Source: Bacillota bacterium (GTDB taxonomy: Bacteria > Bacillota > Clostridia > Lachnospirales > Anaerotignaceae). From it: DNA of 64,000 bases. Under the pieces are notes generated by a model. That model saw only the letters and a list, made by a program, of their open reading frames with translations. It did no database searches and was not told the DNA's origin. Of this stretch, positions 29,957-38,983 are shown piece by piece (the first letter of the stretch is position 1; every line of letters begins with the position of its first letter). Made by a program: the position numbers and the translations under genes. The DNA is taken from NCBI GenBank assembly GCA_019422105.1, contig JAHZDZ010000014.1, forward strand, positions 1 through 64,000. Reading direction: 5' to 3'.

Positions 29957-30438
29957 AAAGATGCCAGGGCACGCCGCATATCCGTTTCGTCTCCCGGCCT
30001 GACAGAAATTTTCCTTTGGGGAAATTCCTTTCGGCCGGGGCTTTTCCCGTTTGAGGAAAACAGCGGCTTCAAGGCATTTATGCCGCCGGAATACGTCTGT
30101 TTATTCCTGAATATAAACTCATCGAAAGCCTGTTTTCGATGAAGGGTGTCGACTTTGTCGGCACCCTCAAACGGTATTTTGCCGTTTCTTCTTTACTGCT
30201 TTTTACCGGGAATAAACCACCACACAACAGAAAAAAATTCCTCAAAAAAGGAACATCCGGCTATGGTCTGTGCCAAAATAAAGGGAAAGGGAGGCCTGAT
30301 AAAAAAGCCTCCCTTTCCTTTTATTCTATTTCTTTGTATTCCTATGCCATACCGCCCGGCATATCCCTTAAGAATCCAAAGCCTGCTTTTGTTGTTCTCC
30401 GTCAAACCGTCTCGGACGTTCCTTTTTGTTATCCGCCG
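29957..30438. other. 482-bp gap with a row of hairpins
   Basis: Hairpins follow one another: CCGGCC/GGCCGG near 29994-30036, ATCGAAA/TTTCGAT at 30121-30140, GGGTGTCGAC/GTCGGCACCC at 30144-30166 and a strong terminator at 30284-30322. No gene is supported. Confidence 0.6.
30284..30322. terminator. Bidirectional terminator between lipoprotein and SLH genes
   Basis: GGAAAGGGAGGC pairs perfectly with GCCTCCCTTTCC; TTTT follows on the right and A-rich sequence precedes on the left. It can serve both converging genes. Confidence 0.85.
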
Positions 30439-33405
30439 TTATTGCCTCAGTTCTCCAAACCTGGAAAGGATACTGGCAAGCTCCGCCCTAGTCGCCTTAT
30501 CCCTTGGGCCAAGGCTGCCGTCATCTCTTCCCCTCATAAGGCCGGCGTTGAGACAATAGCGAACCGCCGTTTCCGCCCAGTCCGAAATCTCTTCAAAGTC
30601 TGTAAACTCTCTGATAGCCATTCCCTCTATATCGCTGACATTCATGCCCTTATACACGGCATATTTGTATAGCAAAAGAGCAAGCTCTTCCCTCGTTATC
30701 TCCCTATCTGGCCTGAAAAGCCCATCGTCATAGCCTGTCACAACATTCCTGTCATGCCCCCATGCTGCCGCTCTGTTATAGAACGCACCCGGCTTAACGT
30801 CCGGAAAAACAGTCTCCTCGTCGGGATATTCCTCGCCGCTCATGCGATACAAAACCGCTGCAACCATACCCCTTGTGGTATCCATGTCAGGGGCAAACAC
30901 AGTAGCTGAAACACCGCTCATAAGCCCACTTTCATACACGGAGAGAATATCCTCCTTTGCCCAGTGATTCTCAATATCCTGAAATGGATTTTTATTATCC
31001 TCCGGCGCCGCACTCAACGGCACATAGTTGTCTAAAATCTCAAAATAAACAGTGCCGCCGGCGGCAAATGTCACACTGTCACCGCCGTCATACACATTCT
31101 CTATCACCGTTTTTGTGCCATCGGGATTTGTAAGCTCCACCGACACATTGCCTGTCCTCTCATTTTTGTCATAGGGCACTGTAATTTGTATTTTTCCTAT
31201 GTCAGTCAATTCCCTGCCGCCGGAGGAAATAACGGCTTTGCTATCCCCCAGTTCTATTGTAATCTCCCCTCCTTTTTCCATATCCTCAAGTGCTTCGTTT
31301 GGTATGGACACAGAGCCCTTCGGAGTATCTATCACAAGCCCCGCAGCTGTATTTCTTCCCATATTTTCGGCCATTCCCGCGGGAAGTGTCACTTTGTTTT
31401 GGGATGAATCCACAGTGATATTGTCTGAGTTATTCTTCTTTGCCTCGTCAACGGCCTTCTCCGCCATACTCTTTGACAGACTGCCGTCCGCTTTCAGACT
31501 TGTGGCGTCGCCCTTAGTGGTGATACTGCTCTTTGGCGTCCCGCTTTTACCCCCTGATGATGAGGAAGAGGTTTCTTTTTTCACAAATTCGGCCCTCACC
31601 GCCACCTCTTCGGCAGGCATTGAGAAGGTATTGCCGGCGGATACGGTAATTCCGCCCTTCTCCACAACCCATCTGCTGAATTGATAGCCGCTGTTGGCGG
31701 TGCAGGTCAATGTGATGGCTTCACCCTCCACACCGACTGTCCGGCTGCAGGCGGCAGAGCCTCCAACACCGCTTGTCACCGTTATGGGGAATACGGTAAA
31801 TGTCTTCGGCGGACTGTCCTGTGAAAAATCGCTTGTGGTGTACCCCGTATCGTCTGCGCCATTGGCTCTCACCTGAAAGGTATAGCTGCCGCTTTCCTCT
31901 ATCTCGGAGAGAAAATCATATTCTCGCTCTTCAGGGAGCATTTCCATATCAACTGCCTTTTCTCCGTTTCTGTAGAGATTGATTGTATAGCTTACAGCAT
32001 GCTCCACTTCGTCCCAGACAGCCGTAGCTACGCTGCCCTCCTTCCATTTAAGACCTGTGGGAGGGTCCAGCTTGACTCTGTTTTTCAGTATTTTATTGCC
32101 CTCTATAAAGTAGCTGGTATCGTCAAAGTCAAACTTTGCCGTATCCTCGGCGACAGAAACCGTCACAACGGCGGCTCCCGGCGCTGCGTCTCCGCTGTGG
32201 CTCAGTATGATATTGTCCTCATACTGCTTCGTAACGGAACCCGAAATGTCTATGGCGCCGATTTCGTCGTTTAACCGAATCTCAGGGTTTTCTCCCTGCA
32301 CCGTCAGATTTTTCGCGTTTTTCGCCATAAGCGCGGAGCCGCCTGAAAAGGTTACGTCACAGGAAGCGTCGTTGGTGATGGTGAGGTGAGCGTTATCCTC
32401 CAAAAGAATTGTCTTATTTTCTTCCTCAGGTGATGCGGAAACGGTGCCGTATACAATAATCTCGCTGGCGTCTTCGTCCCACACCCCGCCGGAGGTAAAG
32501 GTAAAGGGCGTTTTTAGGCCCTCCTCATTGCCCACAGCCGTGACGGTACTGTTTTCTATCGTGCATGTGTTTGTGGTGTTTTTGCTTGTAATAGCCTTAT
32601 TTCCCTCACAGTAAACGGTACTGTCCTCGATATTAATTTCGCAGTCCTCGGCCCAGCCGGATATACCCTCGCCTTTCGTGTATATCTCCAAGTCTGAGTT
32701 TGTAATACTAATACTGCCGGGCGCTCTTATGGCGGCTTTATTTTCGCTTTCTAATAATAGCTTAAGCGTACTGTTATCAATATTTATATTTTTGCAGAAC
32801 ATATTGCAGATATTTGTTCTGCAGTCTATGGCAAGTGTGGAATTATTGACGTTAATATCAGCTCCCGGTACAGCGATTATGGTATCGTTAATGATATTGA
32901 CCTCGGCGTCCGTGAATGTGATGTTTTTGCCGTTAAGACCTGTATGAAAGCTATCGGACTCGTAGGCATAGGTGTTTTCTATGGTGAGGCTTCCGCCGTC
33001 CACTCCCACAATCTCTACATCCACAGCAGAACTTCCTCCCGTTGAAACAGCATGTCCGTTTTGCTTCGTTGTTGTAATTTTATTTTCCCCTACTAGCCTC
33101 AGCGTCAAATCTTTGCCGCCCAGCTTGTAATTGAGACCCGCACCGGCTTCATTGTAGTTAATGCTTGCATTTTCAAGGGTAATGACAACGCTTTCAATTT
33201 CGTCCTCCACAACGTTGGGCGTCCAGGTAAGGGTGCCCTCCCCGGCGGTGTAAACCTTCTCCTCCTTGGGTGATCCGCTCTCCTCAAATATAATGCCTGT
33301 GTCGGTAATGTCCCCCTCCGTGACCTCCGCCGAAGCGGTAATGGAAGTCATTCCCGTAATCAGTACGGCGGTTAACAGCGCCGTTGTTGCTTTTTTCAGG
33401 TTCAT
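30439..33405 (-). CDS. SLH-anchored beta-helix surface protein (988 aa)
   Basis: A secreted, wall-bound protein. Residues 1-27 are a signal peptide (KKATTALLTAVLITG, cut after ASA). About 40-430 is a parallel beta-helix of the carbohydrate-binding type with repeats such as 'NINVDNSTLKLLLES' and 'ENSTVTAVGNEEG'. About 450-540 is a fibronectin-III-like domain. About 545-615 is an InlB B-repeat-like unit (ANSGYQFSRWVVEKGGITVS). A Ser/Gly linker and a domain of about 180 residues follow. The end has three SLH domains (FQDIENHWAKEDILSVYESG, FPDVKPGAFYNRAAAWG, FTDFEEISDWAETAV) that bind the cell-wall polymer. Start at 33405 has AAGGAGGAGG. Likely role: adhesion or glycan binding at the surface. Confidence 0.9.
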   Translation of the reverse strand: MNLKKATTALLTAVLITGMTSITASAEVTEGDITDTGIIFEESGSPKEEKVYTAGEGTLTWTPNVVEDEIESVVITLENASINYNEAGAGLNYKLGGKDLTLRLVGENKITTTKQNGHAVSTGGSSAVDVEIVGVDGGSLTIENTYAYESDSFHTGLNGKNITFTDAEVNIINDTIIAVPGADINVNNSTLAIDCRTNICNMFCKNINIDNSTLKLLLESENKAAIRAPGSISITNSDLEIYTKGEGISGWAEDCEINIEDSTVYCEGNKAITSKNTTNTCTIENSTVTAVGNEEGLKTPFTFTSGGVWDEDASEIIVYGTVSASPEEENKTILLEDNAHLTITNDASCDVTFSGGSALMAKNAKNLTVQGENPEIRLNDEIGAIDISGSVTKQYEDNIILSHSGDAAPGAAVVTVSVAEDTAKFDFDDTSYFIEGNKILKNRVKLDPPTGLKWKEGSVATAVWDEVEHAVSYTINLYRNGEKAVDMEMLPEEREYDFLSEIEESGSYTFQVRANGADDTGYTTSDFSQDSPPKTFTVFPITVTSGVGGSAACSRTVGVEGEAITLTCTANSGYQFSRWVVEKGGITVSAGNTFSMPAEEVAVRAEFVKKETSSSSSGGKSGTPKSSITTKGDATSLKADGSLSKSMAEKAVDEAKKNNSDNITVDSSQNKVTLPAGMAENMGRNTAAGLVIDTPKGSVSIPNEALEDMEKGGEITIELGDSKAVISSGGRELTDIGKIQITVPYDKNERTGNVSVELTNPDGTKTVIENVYDGGDSVTFAAGGTVYFEILDNYVPLSAAPEDNKNPFQDIENHWAKEDILSVYESGLMSGVSATVFAPDMDTTRGMVAAVLYRMSGEEYPDEETVFPDVKPGAFYNRAAAWGHDRNVVTGYDDGLFRPDREITREELALLLYKYAVYKGMNVSDIEGMAIREFTDFEEISDWAETAVRYCLNAGLMRGRDDGSLGPRDKATRAELASILSRFGELRQ

Positions 33406-33581
33406 TTTTTCCTCCTCCTTAAAGCTATGCAAAGACGGCCTTCACTGCCGTAATTTGCTTTGATTTACAGCAATATTTTACAACATATTGTAGCTTTGCA
33501 GTCCTTCATCACTAAAATTGCCTGTTTTTTCACGGATTTTGTCACCGAAAAAATTCATGGAATTTTCCTTACGCCGTTCAA

Positions 33582-33610
33582 TTGACAACCGTGCCGCAAC
33601 CCTTTAATAT
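33582..33610 (+). promoter_or_regulatory. Promoter of the LytTR two-component pair
   Basis: TTGACA (33582-33587), spacer of 17 bp, TAATAT (33605-33610). The inverted repeat CAATAT-N8-ATATTG at 33471-33490 lies between it and the divergent SLH gene. Confidence 0.6.
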
Positions 33611-33691
33611 GAGGATAAGGACAATTTATGACACCGGAGGGGAATCCAAAAGGCCCCGCCGGATATCCGTAAATAAAGCGAGGTTTTTTCT

Positions 33692-34456
33692 ATGATACAG
33701 ATTGCTGTGTGCGATGATGATACAAAGGAGCTTGACGAGACCGCCGCCCTTTTGGAAGCCTACGCCTCCCAAAGGCCGGAACTTGGCCTGTCCCTGCGGC
33801 GCTTCCAATCCTCCTATGACCTTTTGGACTGCTGTCAATACCGTTCTGCCTTTGACATTTACCTGCTGGACATTATCATGCCCCTCACCGACGGCATAGA
33901 GCTGGGCCAAAGCATTCATAATCGCAGCGAGGACGCTCTTATTATCTACGTGACAAACTCGGAGGACTTCGCCGTGAAATCCTACCGTGTCAATGCCTTT
34001 GATTATCTGCTGAAGCCCTTGGAGAAATCCCAGCTTTTCGGCTGCCTTGACAGGGCCGTGTCCAAAATTGAAAAAGAAACTTTTCCCGCCGTCCCCGTTA
34101 AAACCCAGGACGGCATCTTCACTCTGCATATGAGAAACGTCATGTATGTAGAAAGCTATAACAGGTATTACTTCTACCATCTCTCCGACGGCGGCATCAT
34201 AAAAAGCACCATGCGCCGGGAATCCTTTGACCATGTTCTGTCTGACTTCCTTAAAAACGACAGTTTTCTAAAAAGCAGCTCCACCTGCATCATCAATATG
34301 AACTTTGTAAACGCCATTACGGCAAAAGGCTTTGCCATGCAGGACAGCAAAACCGCACCTGTCTCCCGCGGCAGCTATAGAGCACTGAAAAAACAGTATC
34401 TTGATTTTTTGCTGGACAAAGGACGCTTTCAGCGGCCGGAAGGAGGCATTTTATGA
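33692..34456 (+). CDS. LytTR response regulator, AgrA-type (254 aa)
   Basis: A receiver domain (1-120) with the acidic pocket DDD at residues 8-10 (IAVCDDDTKEL), phosphorylated Asp at about 59 (DIYLLDIIMP) and the Lys motif 'YLLKPLEKSQ' at about 108-112, followed by a LytTR DNA-binding domain (about 140-245, MRNVMYVESYNRYYFYHLSD). This class controls genes for peptides, surface or competence functions. It overlaps the next gene, its histidine kinase, by four bases (ATGA). A nearby target is perhaps the divergent SLH gene. Confidence 0.95.
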   Translation: MIQIAVCDDDTKELDETAALLEAYASQRPELGLSLRRFQSSYDLLDCCQYRSAFDIYLLDIIMPLTDGIELGQSIHNRSEDALIIYVTNSEDFAVKSYRVNAFDYLLKPLEKSQLFGCLDRAVSKIEKETFPAVPVKTQDGIFTLHMRNVMYVESYNRYYFYHLSDGGIIKSTMRRESFDHVLSDFLKNDSFLKSSSTCIINMNFVNAITAKGFAMQDSKTAPVSRGSYRALKKQYLDFLLDKGRFQRPEGGIL

Positions 34457-35724
34457 ATGATTTCTGGAGCATACTGAGATTGGCCATAACCTGCATCTGC
34501 CCCATCGTCCTCGTATTTTCCATGAGCGAGTTTAAATGCGTGCGCAAGCGTGCCGCCCTTATTCTGGGTCTTGGCCTTTCGGTGTCTATCGCCGCCAACA
34601 CCGCCGTTTATATCACCCTTGGCCGTGAAACCATGATGCAGTTTTGCATGGGGATTACGGCCCTGCCTGCCCTTCTTCTACTCTTTACGCTGTCGGGGGA
34701 CAGATTTTCCGTGCTTTTCTTCGATTTTTTTACCGCTGTAAACGTCCTCTATCTGGTATCCATCGTCGGCCTTTCTGTCTACAACGGTGTCATATGGGTT
34801 GATATTGTCATAAGGGTTTTACTGTTTTCCCTCCTCACCTTTGCCATTATCAGGTATTTCAAAAAGCCCTACCGCTTTTTATGCGTTCATATGAAAAAGG
34901 GCTGGACAGCAGTTTCCCTCATACCCTTTTTATTTTTTCTGCTGGTGATGTTTTTGGGCATGTATCCCCGTGTGCGCACAGATAATTTTCTGGCCGTCGT
35001 GTTTCTCTACGGCATTTTATGTGTCGTGTACTCGGTTATCTATCAGGTTTTCGTCAGCACCCGCGCCCAGCTGACCCAGGAGGAAAACAGCAAGCTGCTT
35101 CTCTCCCAGCTCATCATGCAGGAAAGGCAGTTTGCCATGCAGGAGGAGCATTTTGAACACATACGCATTCTACAGCATGACCTGAAGCATTACATACGCA
35201 GCCTGTCCGCCCTTTTGGACAGCGGTCAGACAGAGCAGGCAATCGATCTTGTCTGCAAATTTGCGGGGTACTTTGAGGAGGAGCACATGGAGCAATATTG
35301 TGAAAACCCCATTTTGAATTCCGTTCTCGCCTACTATATCGGGCAGGCACATCAAAACGGTGTAACCGTAAAAATCCCCTGCCTGAAGCTGCCAAGCCCC
35401 CTACCCGTTGATTCTCTTGAGCTTTCCATTGTCTTTGGAAATGCTCTGGAAAACGCCCTGAACGCCTGCGCCGCTCTCTCAAAGGACAGCCATAAGTGGA
35501 TAGAGATAACCTGCGTCAGCTCTCCGCAGTTCGTTTTTGAAATCGCCAACAGTTACGACGGAAGCTATATCGCCTTTGACGAAGAGGGCTTTCCTCTGTC
35601 CCAAAACCCGGGCCACGGCATAGGCACCAAAAGCATTGCGGCCTTTCTTGATAAATACAGCGCCGTTTATGATTATGAAGCCGCCGACGGTGTATTCCGT
35701 CTGCGTGTCATGTTTCCCGGATAG
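34453..35724 (+). CDS. AgrC-like GHKL sensor histidine kinase (423 aa)
   Basis: Six hydrophobic segments form the N-terminal sensor (about 10-200; for example LLLFTLSGDRFSVLFFDFFT). The kinase core has the phospho-acceptor motif 'ILQHDLKHYIRSLSALLDSG' (HDxxHY, about 237-242), an N box 'FGNALENALNACAAL' and a G box 'GHGIGTKSIAAF'. This is the HPK10/AgrC class that senses peptides. No agrD-like peptide gene or agrB is visible in this window. The pair is probably self-contained or senses a peptide made elsewhere. Confidence 0.95.
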   Translation: MNDFWSILRLAITCICPIVLVFSMSEFKCVRKRAALILGLGLSVSIAANTAVYITLGRETMMQFCMGITALPALLLLFTLSGDRFSVLFFDFFTAVNVLYLVSIVGLSVYNGVIWVDIVIRVLLFSLLTFAIIRYFKKPYRFLCVHMKKGWTAVSLIPFLFFLLVMFLGMYPRVRTDNFLAVVFLYGILCVVYSVIYQVFVSTRAQLTQEENSKLLLSQLIMQERQFAMQEEHFEHIRILQHDLKHYIRSLSALLDSGQTEQAIDLVCKFAGYFEEEHMEQYCENPILNSVLAYYIGQAHQNGVTVKIPCLKLPSPLPVDSLELSIVFGNALENALNACAALSKDSHKWIEITCVSSPQFVFEIANSYDGSYIAFDEEGFPLSQNPGHGIGTKSIAAFLDKYSAVYDYEAADGVFRLRVMFPG

Positions 35725-36078
35725 ACATACATGATGCTCAATACCGAAAAAAATAAACTGTCCGAAAGGAAAGGGGTTTTTACGGAAAGGAGTCTGTCAA
35801 AAAAACATTCCCTGTCTGAAACAGTATCATCAGCGTTTCAGCCAGAGAATTTGACACGGTGGAATATAGGGCAAAGGAAATAATGGACGATACCGGCACT
35901 GCGGAAATCACGCTGGCCGTATCGCGAGACTGGCTTTAGGTCTAAGCCCGCAGGAAACAAGGTTTTCAAGTCGTATCCCATAAAGACCCTTCCCAATAAA
36001 TGAAAGCAGCCTTTTTCTCTTATAAGCAGTGTATCAAAAAATCCTTTTGAAAATTTTCTGAATTAGACAGCAGTGCGG

Positions 36079-36173
36079 AAGCCCTTTCTTCATAAGGAGA
36101 TTGACAGCTGCAACTCTCCCGCAATCAGGGCTTCTCCTCAAAAGCCTCCCGCAAATATGATTTGCGGGAGGCT
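36079..36173. repeat. Structured intergenic element, copy A
   Basis: The element starts AAGCCCTTTCTTCATAAGGA and contains ATTGAC, AATCAGGGCTT and GCCTCCCGCAAAT in the same order as copy B at 48942-49044. AAGCCC at the left pairs with GGGCTT in the middle, so the RNA can fold. Its end is the terminator hairpin at 36143-36173. Confidence 0.7.
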
Positions 36174-36177
36174 TTAT
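36143..36177. terminator. Strong terminator hairpin
   Basis: GCCTCCCGCAAAT pairs with ATTTGCGGGAGGC; TTTATTTAT follows. It lies between two converging genes. Confidence 0.8.
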
Positions 36178-36248
36178 TTATCTTTGATATCGGCAGTGAA
36201 TTGCTGCGTCTTTCTTAATTTACAAATTCCTTTTCAATTGTATCTCAT

Positions 36249-38294
36249 TTACTCCATTCCCATTATCCTCTTTAACGCCGCAATATCCGTTACAGGACTC
36301 TCACAGCTGTGCCCCTGACAGTAATAGTACGCCTTTTTTCCGTTTACCAGATGGTAATTTCTCAAATAAGGCGCCACACTCTCAATGATACCGCTGTCAG
36401 AAGGATTTTTCACCAGAACCGTCAAATCCGGCAGATAATGCTGTCTCAAAAATTCCCTCAGCTCGTTGATTTCCTCGTTTTTTTCCACCACCATCACAAG
36501 CTCCCGTCCCGCACCAAAATAAAGCTGGAAGGCCATCATGGCCAATGTGCTTCCATAGGGATGAGGGCTGCATTTTTTCTCCATAAATTCCGCCTGGCGT
36601 CTGCACAGCTCGCTCAAAAAAGCATCCCCCGTCATATGGCTCAGCTTCGCCAGAGCATAAAACGCCGCGGAATTACCCGACGGCACCGCCCCGTCAAAGT
36701 ATTCCTTCGGATTCAGTATAAGCCTCTCCCTTCTGGTATCGTAAAACAGAAATCCCCCCTCCTTGTCATCCCAGAAATATTCCGCCATTTTTTTCACACA
36801 GCTCACAGCCCTTTGCAGGTAAACGGCGCGGAAGGATGCCTCATAGAGGGAAAGAAACGCCAGCGCGCCGAAAGCATAATCCGTCAGAAAGCCGTAATCC
36901 CGCCCTTTTTGCTGTAGAGCTGCGGCATACAGGCCGCCGTTTTTGTCTGAGGCGTATTCCATCAGAAACCCTATTGTCTTTTCCGCCCGAATCAGATAAT
37001 CCGACTCCCCCGTCGCCCGGTAAGCCTTTGCAAGGGCAGCCGCCGTCAGGAAATTCCAGGAGGTCAAAAGCTTATCATCCCTGTGGAGACTCTGCCTTTT
37101 GTAGCGGTATTCCTTTATCCTGGCCCGCAGGGACTGAAGCTTATTGGTATCCTCCTCATAGCGGGGATTTTGAATCAGGTTTAAAACATTTTTCCCCTCA
37201 AAATTTCCCTCCTCCGTCACACCGTAGAATTCACAAAACATTTCGCCGTCTCTCTCTCCCAGCGTTTTCTTTATCTCCTTCGGCGTAAAAACATAAAAGC
37301 TACCCTCCTCCCCCTCGCTGTCTGCGTCCTGCGCGGCAAAAAAGCCGCCCCTCTCCTCCTGCATATCTTCCGTCAGATAAACAAAAATTTTCTCCCCCAC
37401 CCTTTTGTAGAGCTCCCGTCCTGTCGCCTGATACGCCTCAAAGTAGACAAAGGCCAAAAGGGCATTGTCATAGAGCATTTTTTCAAAATGGGGCACAAGC
37501 CATTTTTTATCAGTGCTGTAGCGCGAAAAACCATATCCCACATGGTCGAATATGCCGCCCCGATACATCTGAACCAGAGTCTTTTCCGCCATGTCGGAAA
37601 GAGCCTTGTCCTTTTGCGCAAGGCTGTGCCGCAGCAAAAACAATAGATTGTGGGGCGTTGGAAATTTGGGCGCATCTCCAAAGCCGCCGTATTTGCCGTC
37701 AAAAGCTGTCTTAAAATGTTCCGCCGCTTTTTTTATCAGCTCCGTCCCATTTTCCCTGCCTGTCTCCTGATTCTGGTATTCCGACAGAATGCGTGTGATT
37801 TCATTTCCCGTCTGTATAAGCCTGTGTCTGTCTGTGTCCCATTGAGCGGCCACCGTTTTGAGAATATCCAAAAGTCCGGGCATGCCATAGGACGCCTTTC
37901 TTGGAAAATAAGTCCCTGCGAAAAAGGGCTTCTGCTCCGGCGTCATAATAATTGTCATGGGCCAGCCGCCCTGCCCCGTCATGGCCTGACATACCTCCAT
38001 GTAAACGGCGTCTATATCGGGCCTTTCCTCCTTGTCCACCTTCACCGCCACAAAATGCCGGTTCAAAAGCTCCGCCACATCCAAATCCTCAAAGCTTTCC
38101 TCCGCCATAACGTGACACCAGTGACAGGTGGAATAGCCAACGGACAAAAAGACAGGCTTATTTTCTCGCTTCGCTCTCTCAAAGGCCGCCTCCTCCCATG
38201 GATACCAATCCACGGGATTATGGGCATGCTGTCTGAGGTAAGGAGACATTTCACTTTCCAGCCTGTTGGTATATCTATTATCAGTTGCTTTCAT
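36249..38294 (-). CDS. YyaL-type thioredoxin-domain protein (681 aa)
   Basis: The first 165 residues are the DUF255 thioredoxin-like domain: 'SPYLRQHAHNPVDWYPWEEA', 'FLSVGYSTCHWCHVMAEESF' with the CHWC pair at about 54-57, and 'GQGGWPMTIIMTPEQKPFFA'. The rest is an alpha-alpha barrel like glycosidases (for example 'PHFEKMLYDNALLAFVYFEA' and 'DKLLTSWNFLTAAALAKAYR'). The human counterpart is SPATA20; bacterial members are of uncertain function, probably thiol redox. The ATG has GGGAGCGGTTAAGT. It stands alone, with a terminator at the end. Confidence 0.95.
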   Translation of the reverse strand: MKATDNRYTNRLESEMSPYLRQHAHNPVDWYPWEEAAFERAKRENKPVFLSVGYSTCHWCHVMAEESFEDLDVAELLNRHFVAVKVDKEERPDIDAVYMEVCQAMTGQGGWPMTIIMTPEQKPFFAGTYFPRKASYGMPGLLDILKTVAAQWDTDRHRLIQTGNEITRILSEYQNQETGRENGTELIKKAAEHFKTAFDGKYGGFGDAPKFPTPHNLLFLLRHSLAQKDKALSDMAEKTLVQMYRGGIFDHVGYGFSRYSTDKKWLVPHFEKMLYDNALLAFVYFEAYQATGRELYKRVGEKIFVYLTEDMQEERGGFFAAQDADSEGEEGSFYVFTPKEIKKTLGERDGEMFCEFYGVTEEGNFEGKNVLNLIQNPRYEEDTNKLQSLRARIKEYRYKRQSLHRDDKLLTSWNFLTAAALAKAYRATGESDYLIRAEKTIGFLMEYASDKNGGLYAAALQQKGRDYGFLTDYAFGALAFLSLYEASFRAVYLQRAVSCVKKMAEYFWDDKEGGFLFYDTRRERLILNPKEYFDGAVPSGNSAAFYALAKLSHMTGDAFLSELCRRQAEFMEKKCSPHPYGSTLAMMAFQLYFGAGRELVMVVEKNEEINELREFLRQHYLPDLTVLVKNPSDSGIIESVAPYLRNYHLVNGKKAYYYCQGHSCESPVTDIAALKRIMGME

Positions 38295-38983
38295 ACTTAA
38301 CCGCTCCCTTTTCCGATTTTCCCTTTATGCCGATTACCCTTGTTTGACGGGCGCACAAGCGCGGCGCCCGGACAAAAAGCGTGGCTGTTTTAACGGATTG
38401 AATGATTTTTGTTTCAATCCGTTTCCGTAATATCCTTTTTATTGCTTCTGCCTTTTTAGTATAACCCATTCTGCCTGTTCCAATAAAATATTTGCATATC
38501 TACAACTGTTATATAAAGTTACTTATTTATCACATATAAATGGGAATACCGATATGCATAAAAAGAATCTGAAATACCTCCGTTTACCGGGCTTTCTGAA
38601 CTCTGCGGGCTTTCGCTTTTTTTCAAACGGCAATCCGTCGGATTTAAGCAGTTTCTCTTTCTTCTCCTTTTTCGCCTGCTTCTTTACAGCGAGGCTTTCC
38701 GTATTCATTTTTGATGAGAGGTATCAGGAGGATGTAAAGCAGTCCCTTGCGGGAAGCGTGGCTTACAATACAAAACAACAATACAGACAATATTTATATT
38801 GTTTTTTTGTTGTTTTTTGTCTTTATAAAAATCTCTGTTAAAGTTTTTATTAATATCCTTATTCCTTAATATTATAATGTATCAGATTGAATACACCGTG
38901 AAATAAGAATATAATCGTATTATTCAAAATTGTTTTTATATTGTATTTTAATTGTTCCTTATCCAGAAAGGGGTGTGTAGTAA
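38295..38983. other. 689-bp AT-rich gap upstream of the transporter gene
   Basis: Two frames of 61 and 95 codons are present but lack ribosome sites and resemble low-complexity runs, so no gene is called. The right third is very AT-rich and holds the promoter at 38887-38915. This long leader could host further regulator sites. Confidence 0.5.
38887..38915 (+). promoter_or_regulatory. Promoter of the transporter-peptidase operon
   Basis: TTGAAT (38887-38892), a 17-bp spacer and a perfect TATAAT (38910-38915), about 70 bp before the start codon at 38984. Confidence 0.7.

Larger units (their letters stand above)
35725..36248. other. 524-bp gap, partly a shared intergenic element
   Basis: A 50-codon frame at 35731-35883 lacks a ribosome site, so I do not call it. 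The right part (36079-36173) is one copy of an element that recurs at 48942-49044 and ends in a strong terminator for the converging gene at 36249. Confidence 0.6.

Noticed and set aside
35731..35883. 50-codon ORF after the histidine kinase gene, considered as an AgrD-like peptide
   Set aside because: No ribosome site, and no amphipathic leader followed by a Cys-containing core and acidic tail as in AgrD.
38523..38841. Two overlapping ORFs of 61 and 95 codons
   Set aside because: Neither has a ribosome site; composition is dominated by Phe, Ser and Lys runs.
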